From: Tubiluchus corallicola
Lineage: Eukaryota > Priapulida > Priapulimorpha > Priapulimorphida > Tubiluchidae
Assembly: GCA_030141605.1 (NCBI GenBank)
Contig: JAQGDQ010000259.1
Location: 186,001-250,000, forward strand
Direction: 5' to 3'
Length of the DNA stretch: 64,000 bases
Of this stretch, positions 1 through 15,300 are shown piece by piece (position 1 is the first letter of the stretch; each line of letters begins with the position of its first letter). The position numbers were made by a program, and so were the translations under genes. The notes beneath the pieces are model-generated. The model was given only the letters and a program-made list of their open reading frames with translations. It was not told where the DNA came from and did no database searches.

Positions 1-166
1 TTCCTTTGTTTGTGATAAAAATATTTTTCTAAAACACTAATGCATGATATTTGTGATTTTAATAGCAATCCTGTGTAAGTTGTTTCATATCTGGTCACTT
101 CCTCTTTAGTGAAATATAAGTATTTTTTTATTTCCTTAGTTATCTAAAGAATGTTGTTTTTGACAG

Positions 167-4367
<4,201 letters not shown>

Positions 4368-4605
4368 AGCAAAAGGCAGCCTGATGAAAAAGATTTATTT
4401 TAACTGTAATGTAAATTGTGTTATCAGTCGTTTCTGTAATAAGTTTATATTTTATTATCATGTTGTTATTATTATTAAATCCATTTGTATATCAAACAAT
4501 TTTCATAATTACCATTAGTGTAGTCATCGGTGTCACTGTAAGAAATGACACATTGCTCATTGGCATCACATTTATGCCTCAAAACACACAAACCAAGACA
4601 ATTTA

Positions 4606-4611
4606 AATAAA
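4606..4611 (+). terminator. Polyadenylation signal of ZNF330
   Basis: AATAAA about 240 nt after the ZNF330 stop codon, the first perfect hexamer downstream. Bases 4368-4605 would be the 3' UTR. Confidence 0.6.
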
Positions 4612-6387
4612 GTGGACTTTACAGTTGTGATAATACTTTATTATGAGAAGACAACACGTTATCAATTTCATTCAGATGATAGAAAGTCCACTGCTATTAA
4701 AAACTCAGTCCCATCTTTCCTGATTTACACAACCGGAAAGTAACAATTATTGAGCGAAGGATAAAAGTACTCGGTAACTGCTAAACAGATAAAACTATTC
4801 ATTTTGTGAAATTTACCTTGGTATTGTGATCCACAGTAATTTGACTCAGTTAAAATCTTATTTGGCAAGTAGCACCACCTCTTGACCAACTACCATGGGC
4901 AGGATGAAAATTAAATCAAAACGGTAGACCTGACAAACTTCCTCTTCACAAACTTCATTCATTTTCTCACAACTTTCAAGATATAATACAAAATACAATA
5001 CAACAAGTCATCGTAAAGAACAAGTGTTTTAAGCACATACTGTTTCTTATTCTTACACCACAGTAATAAGATCCTGTGATGTGATAAATTTCTCACGACT
5101 TCACACTAGATAATGTTTATAGTCGGTTAGCCCTGCATAGCTGTGACTCCGTATTTACATTTCCTTTACAATCCCCAAGTGGTTATGAATTATGATTATG
5201 TATACTTACACAAATAAGCAAAACATTCCAAAAGTATAAAATACACAAATGTTAAGAAATAGACCAGTATAAACAATTTAACAGCAGTAAAATATATAGT
5301 TCATGCAAACTTTTTCTATAGTTATATTTATAATATTATAGTTATATTTATAAATATATCCCTTTTATACATATTGTATTGTTTTACGGTACCATGAAAA
5401 AATCACATATGTACACAGTTGAAGAAAGTTTTTGACAAAAATAATCAAATTCAAAACAAAAAATAAACAAAATTTTCACGTGTATAAGTGTAGTTAATTT
5501 TATTAACAGCACACGTTCACAGTTAAATAAAACACGTGTACTTGAACCTGTTTTTTCACTTTATAAGCCTACTTTTTCTGATAAATACAAAAAAATTAAT
5601 GGGTTTAGAACCACCCAAGTTTGGAAATTTTCAGGTACTTCCTCCTTGCAGTTACTGATATTTGCCGATAATGATTCAAACTCAAAATAACAGTCTATCA
5701 CGCCACAAATAATTAATTTAATGTTATTATTTGCATGCATTTCAAAATATATTCCTGCAAAAATACAATAACTACACAAAACACACTTCACATTTTCATT
5801 ACTCACTTGATATACATTTTCATCACTGATGTAAAACGATCTTTGGTTTATTGACTTTAATATCAAAACAATATATTACATTGCACATAAACATTTAAAA
5901 CAGGCAGACGTATATACAACCAATAACTACCCATATATTTCCGAGATTTCCATAAAGGTACAATGATTACAGAGAAATTCACGTATATAATAAATAGTTG
6001 AAAAACTGAGTTTAAGATTCCTAGATGGTAGTGATAACAATAATTTCAGTATCTCCGATTTTAACCTGTTACTCTTATAATTATGGTAGTTACCTGTGAA
6101 TTAACTTAATAAATGAAAAAACTGTGCATAATAAAAAGCAATGTAGTTTTAGATCCAAAAAGAAATGGGCAAATAAAGTGTTACTGAGGAAAGCACACGC
6201 TAATTCAACAAAATGCCGTTAAACACGTAACAGTTCCTGGAAAATGACATAGCTACACACAGGTTTATTTCTTAAAATTTGTTTGAATTTGCCACGGAGA
6301 TGTTAAAATTGGTTAAAGAAGGCATCTGAAATATTAGGAGTACCAACGTGCTCCCTCCCTGTCATAAGAGGACTTCTCTGTCTGGGC
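4612..6387. other. Convergent intergenic region ZNF330 / FBXO25-32
   Basis: AT-rich sequence between two gene tails. It probably contains the 3' UTR of the minus-strand F-box gene: a minus-strand AATAAA (TTTATT at 6264-6269) lies about 120 nt beyond its stop. A short AT-rich direct duplication (ATAGTTATATTTATAA-like) lies near 5318-5355. The 101 aa minus-strand reading frame at 5561-5866 is not recognisable and I do not call it a gene. Confidence 0.5.
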
Positions 6388-9300
6388 TTAGACGTCAAAA
6401 AGCTCAAGAAATGCAGTTGGTGTAACTGGGATACTATTTGCTGTCTGCTGGTCACTCAGGCACGGATGTCCAATGGATTTCCAAAAAAGGCATCTGCAGT
6501 GTGAACACATGTGAAGCATTTGGGCATACACTTCTTTCTGTCCGTGGTAGCGGCGTAGTCTATGGTAGATGCCTCGCCAGTCGTTGGGATCTTTCTGTTT
6601 CAGCTGGATGGCGTTTATCTGCTCGCTAGTAAAATGAAACATGCACAGTTCTCGCCACAGGTGGACTTCGTTTGTCACCTCGTGATCTTTTTCTCGGTCC
6701 AAAGCTTTTCCAGCATTGAGGATGTCTTGATGATTGCTGAGCCGGAGCAATATCAGTCTGAGGCAATCTACTGGAAGATCTGATAACTTGGTGGGGTTTT
6801 CCTTATTTTCTTCATCTTCAGGTAGCCTCTGAAATGAAAGAGCTATTATTAGTTGACAGTTTGACCACATCGTCCTGTTTCCGATGTAGATTATTTAAAA
6901 TCATTATTGATTAGTACAAGCTGCTGAAACAAAGACACATTTTTGCAAAGTAATGTGAATGTGAATACAAATTTCACAGATTTTTTTTATACTGATCGGA
7001 TGCTGATCAGAACTAAATAGTTCATATGTAAACAATCTTATATTATTGTGAATAGTTACATTGAGTATATAGCAGGTTTTTGCTTTGTCTTTATATACGT
7101 GCAGTGATCGTTACTCGCGTTGGTGTCTCACAGTAGAGTCATTCAAAGTTGTAAATTAATTTTGTACGTTAACTAAATATTCCAAACTTCAATTTATCAA
7201 CAAAAAACAAAACACAAAGAAACACTGGCACCATTTCTGCTTTTTAGCTTGCAAATCAACACACATACATACAGACTTACACTAAGAATTTTACATTTTG
7301 GCTTCTCTTGTTCATTCTTGCACAGGTGGTAGGCTTCATCACAAAATTTGTGGGAAATTACGAGATCTAACCCACACAGCAGTCACAAACAACGATAAAA
7401 CAATGACAAAGCTAGTTGAATTAAAACCCCGGGCGCACTGACCTCTTTAAACTCATGGAATATATTTTGCATGGTGATCATATGATTCCACCGATGTAGT
7501 TGTTGATCGTGACTACGCCAGAGTTCTGAGCAGCCAATATGACGACCGATTAGGCATTCTTTCATCGCATTGCTTAGTTCAGACATGAGTACTTTCAATG
7601 TTCCTGTGTTTTGTTGACTGTGCACAACTGTAAACAAAATTAGATTATTATACTATTTTTACATTGGCTAGAATTTAAAGTAAAAAACTTCTGATATAGT
7701 ATTAATGGGATACTTTGTGGTTCTAGTAAAACCATAGCAATAAAGAACAAGCAAATTTGTGTTACTGTCTCAATTATACTAATGAATGTTAGTATAAGTG
7801 AGACAAATTTTAGGTATGTAAAACTGGTAAATAGATATAAGATCAGATAAAATAGTTAACTTCCAAGTTTGACACAAATTATAAAAATGTTGAACACTCA
7901 TGAATAATCTAGTAAATAAATAAACTGGAAATTTTATTACACGTTTCTTTTTACATGTTGCACAATTACTCAACATGTATGTAAGTGCCATGCACAATAT
8001 TCTAAATTACATGTAATCCTATGAATTTTCTCAAACCTGTAGTGTTTTGTAATAGTTTGAAATTCGTTAAGTAATTAATTATTGTAAGTGTATTTAATTT
8101 AATCTATATTTAGTTTAATATAAAATTCTTTGACAAAACCACTGAGATTTAATTTAAAGGAACATCATGCGACACATTCAGTAGAGAAATTAGATTTAGT
8201 ATGGAGCCCTTCGATTTAATACATGAAAGATTCATATGAAACGTACATTTAATACACTACAATTTATACATTGAATTATTGCTACAATAATTGCGTCCTT
8301 TTAGAGAAAGCAGTGATAGCTTATAAGACATTGGTCTTATTATGCTCAAGCTCTGTGACCTTTGCAAGACTGTAGTTATTATTGATTACAAAATGCACAG
8401 TTGCACATGCAGATATACATGTATATATATGTGTATGTAAATTAGAATGCAGCATAATAATAAATTAGAATTTATTACTAGCCAGTCTAACTTTTACCCT
8501 CACCCAACACTGCTCATTATCCATTTTGTTACCATCACCGGTACCCGAAAGTTACTAATTTCTTCAATGTCCTCTGATTCTCAGCAATATTTAAAGGACA
8601 AGAAAAGGGATACCTAAAGTGGTTACAGAAAAATCGCCTTAAGAAATTATATTACTTTATAGCAATTTTATGTGTATATCGTACTCACGTTAAAGGATTT
8701 TTTGTTTGTTTTCATTTTAAACTTCCCGCGACACTGTTCCGATGGCGCCATTACATGACGTCACTTATGCAAACGTAAATCAGGGGAAGAAAAGACAACG
8801 TTAAATTATGTACCAAAATACTTTCTATGCAAAATTATACTACTTAACATTTCGCTTACCTGCTTGAAAGAGTTATGTAACTAGAAAAGAAAAATATTAA
8901 TTATTTAAAATTCTTTCACCAATTGGTAAAATGTTACTGACTCAACCTCCAGGGTGCACCGCTCACTAACCAAAAACGTATTTTTTATCTTATTGACAAG
9001 ATACATTAATTTTAAATTTTACTTAGTTAGTGATGTGTGAGCTACAAATGCTCTAATTATTTTTTCAAACTTTACAGAATGTTATCTAAACTTGTTCCAA
9101 ATGGCTTATCATCATAAAGGCTGCATCTAACAGTCATCATGGGAGCTTAAATTTACATGTTTTATACAGCATTATTGCCAACGCAAGTCTAATATGCATA
9201 AAAGGTAGTGTGTAAGTGGCATAAAATTTAAAGACAATTTTTTTAAGCTTTATGCAAGTTGACGGTTTTCTTGTGCTCTAAGGATTGTAGTATGGCTCAA

Positions 9301-12300
9301 GTGTTATTTTGCTTGATGAACAAGGTGTAAACTTTAATGGTGTGCATAGCTGTGTACATCTATATATTCAAAGTTATTACCTCACTTTAGAAAAACTAAC
9401 AAATATTTTATATACTTGGTTGCTAACCATGGTTTCACTCTATTCCACAGCAATACGAATGCTGTGCACAAGTGTGTTACTATTAATTTTAGAACTTACT
9501 AACATAAAGTATTACCTTGATTAAGTACAGCCTGAATTGTAGTGAAAAGAGATTTCTGTGCAGAGCCACTCAGGGAAGACATCTTCTCTGTGATGAGATA
9601 GTACAGCACCTTTAACAAGGAAAAGTCAGAATTAAGACAATTATACAGTGAATTGATCAAATACAACTAAATAATATGTTTGTGAGAATAGAATGAATAG
9701 GTTGAAATCTTTTTTCTATTTTATAATCATTCTAGGTACTAGAGTTCTCTTTCCATTACAATTGAACATCAAAAATCAGGATTTATATATCATGCAGTTA
9801 AGATGCAAATAACATTCATTTATGAGTCTTTTCTTATGCTCATGACTGTTATGGCTGCACTGATACAAATGTTGGCCTACCTTGCAAACATAGTAGAATC
9901 TTGTGAGATCTTTGACTGCATTTTTAAAATCAAGTAACTGCAAAGCTTCATTGAGTGTGGTAGAATATGATGATTCCCTGGAACCTGAGGCATTGATGAA
10001 GACGTGTGGATGACGGTAATTACCTACAAAAATAGACACTGTCAACTAAATTTGGGAGAAATTTGACCTTTTCTCAGGTTAAATCCATTGAACTCTAGTA
10101 AGAGTTGTTCCCCACTCAAAAGTCAATACCCGATTAAAGTATTCTTGTATACATAAACCTGAAAAATGGGTAACAACAGTCAACTATTTGCAGTACAACT
10201 GCTTGCTGTTGTCATAAACACAAGGTAAACTGAATTTTAAGAATGGTGCACACTAAGGAACACCTGAGCCAAATTACACGTGGCTAACATAAAAGTACAA
10301 AATGGTCAAATTCGCAAACAAACTTGCAGAAAGGACCATTACTAGTGAATGGCTGCATTCGATAAATGCACTTTCAGTTATTTAAACCAAATTTTCTGCT
10401 CCCAAGCAAAATTGTAATCAGTCAGCTGGTATACTAATAACAAAAGTGTTATCAGTAGTAGATTCTAAGGTCCTCATTAATCGCTAGGTCTGTTACTAAA
10501 ATCTTACACTGTCACAGAGAATAATAAGTATAGTGGATATTACATTCTTTGATTGTCAACAGTATTAGTCGAAGCTAGACTTTGTTTACAGCAACGTTAT
10601 GTATCAGTGGTAACCGGTAATTTACAATTTGTTATTACTTATCTTTTTAGCCAACCACTCCTCTGACATTTTTTACAACAAAAATTGTTATAGTTATTTT
10701 AATGAGAAAATACGGAGAACTAAGGTTATCAAAAAAAGCAAAAAAATGCCTGATGGTTATCATATATACTTACTATTGTCATTGGTAATGGATAATTTGT
10801 TGTTGAAATGGATCTCCTGTTCACCATCATTGTCATTTAAGATATCTATGTGCTCAGAACTGTAAAAAATACAAAGTAATGATTAATGATTTATTTAAAG
10901 TAGGTACTACGTTAAGCCTCGTTTACACTGTTAATCCATTTTACACATTTGGTGACTTTGGTCACTTGTACAACTATTTACACTGTATGTTGTAGGCCTA
11001 GAATGTGTTAACTCATTTGCTTTCCTGTAAAAGTACACTGTCACAGCCCTCTCATGCAATATTTGTATTAGACAAGGATCTAAAAAGTCCAGGTCGGGTA
11101 GAGTATTTTCAGGCAACGAAGTTTTAGAGAGTACATCGTTCAAGGAAATAGGAGCAGCATACAGTATTACATTAAAATTTTATTTTTGATAAAGCTATAA
11201 AAAATTATGTTAATGAAACATAACATAGATGTTACATTTCAGTGTAAGGATTTATTTCATAGATACATTCAAATAAGCGCTGCTTCGTTGTGTGTTTAGG
11301 CCGAAGACAAGAACATTATTAAAGCAGACAATTAACAAGTTCTCTTCGCCACGTGACATTTTTATCCGTAAATCGCTACACCATTTCTTCATAGAATACA
11401 CATTACAGCAACAACCACAGTATTTTCATGCGCAAGTACAGCATGAAAAAACTCATATTTTGTAAATAAATGTTTCTGTCAGTTTGTCACATTACAGGCA
11501 ATTTGGCAAGGTTGCCGTTACCTGAGGTTTTATGTTTGCGCAGTTACCCTCCCAAACTTTCGCTGTGTTACACCTGCCCAAGGTCACCGCCAGACACACG
11601 TCTTTTGTTCTTGCAGCGCAAAACAAACCAGGGCGGATCCAAGGTGTTATGGTAAAAGCTAAACGACCCCATGGGGGTGGTGCAGACGTCATACATTTTA
11701 CAGTGCGGCAAAGACTGAAAGACAATGACTGCTCTTTGTCCACACTGCACAAAGCCACGGGGTTTAAATGCGATCAACCCAAACCTTTAATTTCACGTTT
11801 TTAAGCAATATTCCAGAAAAAAGATCTTATTAATCACGAACTCGCGCCAAATCAGCAGATGCACTTCTATTACTGGTAAATTATATGTAAGAATTCTGTT
11901 TTTTCAAGATGTGCTAATATTTTCACTTTTTGTTGTGTTATCACTTGTTAAAAGGGCTACTAGCCTTATTTGCCCACAGAGTGATCTGTAATAAAATTTC
12001 CAAATTACAAAAACTTTTCCAGTTTAAAAATACCAGACGGTGCCATAAAATTAAAGAATGAAACTCTCTTATTTGTAAAAGAATGTGACTTTGAAAAAAA
12101 CGAAAAATTGCAAAAATGTTTTCGCCCATCATTTGACCGCCCAAGCGAAAAAACAAATAATTACTGACTATATAATACAACTGACACTTCGAAAAACCAC
12201 TCGTCTGTTTTCATATAGCCTAGAACATAACGTCCACATAATTATGAAGGCTAACTATTAATCAGTATGCAATTAAGTAACTACCGGACGACTGCTGTGG

Positions 12301-15300
12301 CAGGTAACGAGTTAAGGTAATTTTAAACAGGAAGTTTGCATGTAATATTAGTGTTTCGTTGCCATAAAGCACTAATACAGCAGGCATGTATGAGTAAAGC
12401 GACTAACTACATTTCGAAAATTTACCTTATCTCTGTTTATTAGCTCTCAACACCCGACCTCTTGTTATTTTATATTTCTTCACTATATTTAAATGTACAG
12501 TAGCAGCTAACTTTATGTGGCAATATTATCATTATTATGTGATAAAGTTAACTTAAAATTTTAGGTGATGGAGAGGTGATAGTGACACACAAACAGCAAA
12601 AGTTCAATATACAGGTTGTTGCCAATGTCGTTTATACTGTTTGGAAAGTGACACTATTTCTTGGACCTGGAAATTAATATATCTTTATTAGTTGTAGAAC
12701 AAACGTCCCCGTAAATGATTACGCCGTTACTGTTAAATCCGTAAAGCTGAATACGCCCTCACTACTTCCAGACAAAGGAAGCTAGCAAAGGTGGTGGTAG
12801 CGAACTAAATCGAAAAGTTATTGCGCAACAAGTTGGCCCAGTTCACCGAAATGCTCACACGTTCTAGGATAAACTCCAGCAAAGTTCAAAGTATTTTTGT
12901 TGACAAGCTCTCACGTGCAATCGAGTCACGTGGGGCGCTGGAAGATCGCCAAACTTTGCTGGCTTCTTTGTTTACTTTCAGGGGCGATCCAGTTTCGACG
13001 GCAGGGGAGGGAGAAAATGGGAATATTCTGCGAAATGCGAATAGAGCTTATGCAATGGAAAACGTTTCTCTTAAGCAGTTTTGGTAAGCGTTCCGTTTTC
13101 TGTGTCAGTTAAACAGAATTAATATTTACAAAAAAGACTGAAAACTTGCAATGGAACATCCCTCCCTTCAGTTCAGATGTCATAGCTTTAGATATCCTCG
13201 ACACTGTTTATTTACATTGGGTCATTAGCTAAAACGTATTTTATGATTTCAAAACGATCACGTCAGTTTTGAGACAGAAAAATAACGTTAATATTGCAGC
13301 AGCGTGCAGTCACTGCGCAGTTTAGTATTCGCCGTTTACACGTACTCGTTGAATTCAGTGAACTTTTGCAGCCTTACTATCCTCAGCCAAGTGAAAAGAC
13401 ATTAAGTTGGTGTTAACGAAAATTAAAGATGGCAAAAATCTCTTAAGAAAATCATAACATTTCATATAATAATGTAATAATGAAAATTTTTAAGAATGTT
13501 GTTCACATTACCCGAAAATTTCTACAAACCGACGCCATACAGAACATTATATATAAATTGTTGTACAGTAAAATAATGAAATTTATATGTGCTAGCAAAA
13601 TGTTATATATAATGTTAACAAATTGAAGCAAAAAAAACAGAGTGTACCTAATTATCTACTCTATTTTGGTTATACGATGTTCGCTTCTGCTCTGTCCCGT
13701 CTTGGCTGTTTTAAGTGTATTACCTTAAGTTTAGCACAAGAAAACTCTCCATTTGCACAAAGCTTGAAAAATTCGTCTTGAAAATTTTATACCACTTACA
13801 TACTGTCTTTTTGCATTCAGGACTTCAATCGGCAGTCACACTGCATAAAACGTACAAATTTAAACTCCCGCGATGACCGTTAAACACAGCCATTTTTACA
13901 ACAGGTCATTTGGAACAAGCTTAGATAACACTGAGTAAAGTTTGAAAAAAATAATCAGAGTATTCGAAGCACACGTCACTAACTAAGTAAAATTTAAAAT
14001 TACTGTATCTTGCCAATAAGATTAAAAATACATTTTTGGTTAGTGAGTGGTGCACCCTGGAGGGTGAGTCAGCGACATTTTGCCAATTGGTGAAAGCATT
14101 TTAAATAATTAAAAATTTTCTTTTCTAGTTACACAAGTCTTTCTAGCAGGTAAGCGAAAGGCTAAGTAATATGGAAAGTTTTTTGGGACATAATTTAACC
14201 TTGCCTTTTCTTCACCTGATTTACGTTATGCGTAGGTGACGTCATGTAATGGTGCCGTCGAAACAGTATTGCGGGTAATTTGAAATGAAGACAAACAAAA
14301 ATTCCTTTCAGTGCGAGTACGATATACGCGTAAAATTGCTATAAAGTAATATAATTTTTGAGACGATTTTTTTGAAACCTACTTTAGGTACTCCTTTTCT
14401 TGTCTTTTAAAGTAAAAGCTTTACTGGACAATTTTAACCTTTCCCATGCAAAATCATTGCATTCAAGAAACTGCGTGAGGGAATCATGCTGGAGCTGAAA
14501 ACTCATAAAATGGATATAAACACCATTCTGATTAGTCCGTTACTTCCTTTGTGTAACAGACCACAGACAAGGAACAAAGAGTTGTGTTGCTAAGTGACGA
14601 CAGCTGCACGCTTTAATTCTAATAACCCCTTATATTGTTCCTTCCTATAATGAACAGCATTGCTGTCTGAAACGTACGGTGTGACTTGACAATAATAACA
14701 GAAATTAGATGGAGATATATCTTCTCATGTTACAGCGAAAGCCACATTCATACTGTGATCTTTCATAAGGCTGATGATTTGAATTTCTGAGTTGTAGTTA
14801 TAATAAACTTTTCCTAGAAGTAATATTCCAAATTAGGATAGGTGTCGATGTTTTTTCCCAATTAGTTAGTCAGGGTTTACGAGGATCTCTGGTAGAAGTG
14901 AGGTTTTGTCTAGTAGCCGCCACCTCAAAAGCTTCTGAAAGTGGGACCTAGTAACATCTAAGAAACGCATATGTTTCAATGTATTCATGACTTCTTGCAC
15001 AAGTTCCGGTAGTTGTCTGATGGCTAGTAAATTGTTTGACTGCCTCCTGTTTATTCCACATATGGGATTGAAAAGATTTGATGTGTTTCCGTGTGTAGTT
15101 TTCAAAACAAAACTACTACTAGTTTAACGTCAAAAGTCTAACAATTTCGATTATGAATATGGAATTTTTATTTAATATCACGGCATCATAATAAATTTCT
15201 CCCAATGTTTTTAAGGAAGATAAACCATAACTGCTTTGTTTTGATTTTATTAGACTATTAACTAAAGAATTACATACTGTTTCTGAGCAGTTGGCCTGAA

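Noticed and set aside
11470-11804. Overlapping 88-90 aa frames on both strands
   Set aside because: Mutually overlapping, no recognisable domain, no splice context; explained by a locally lower stop density in a GC-richer patch.
12821-13112. 88 aa and 71 aa plus-strand frames
   Set aside because: No known motif and overlapping in two frames within an intron; treated as part of a GC-richer possible regulatory patch.
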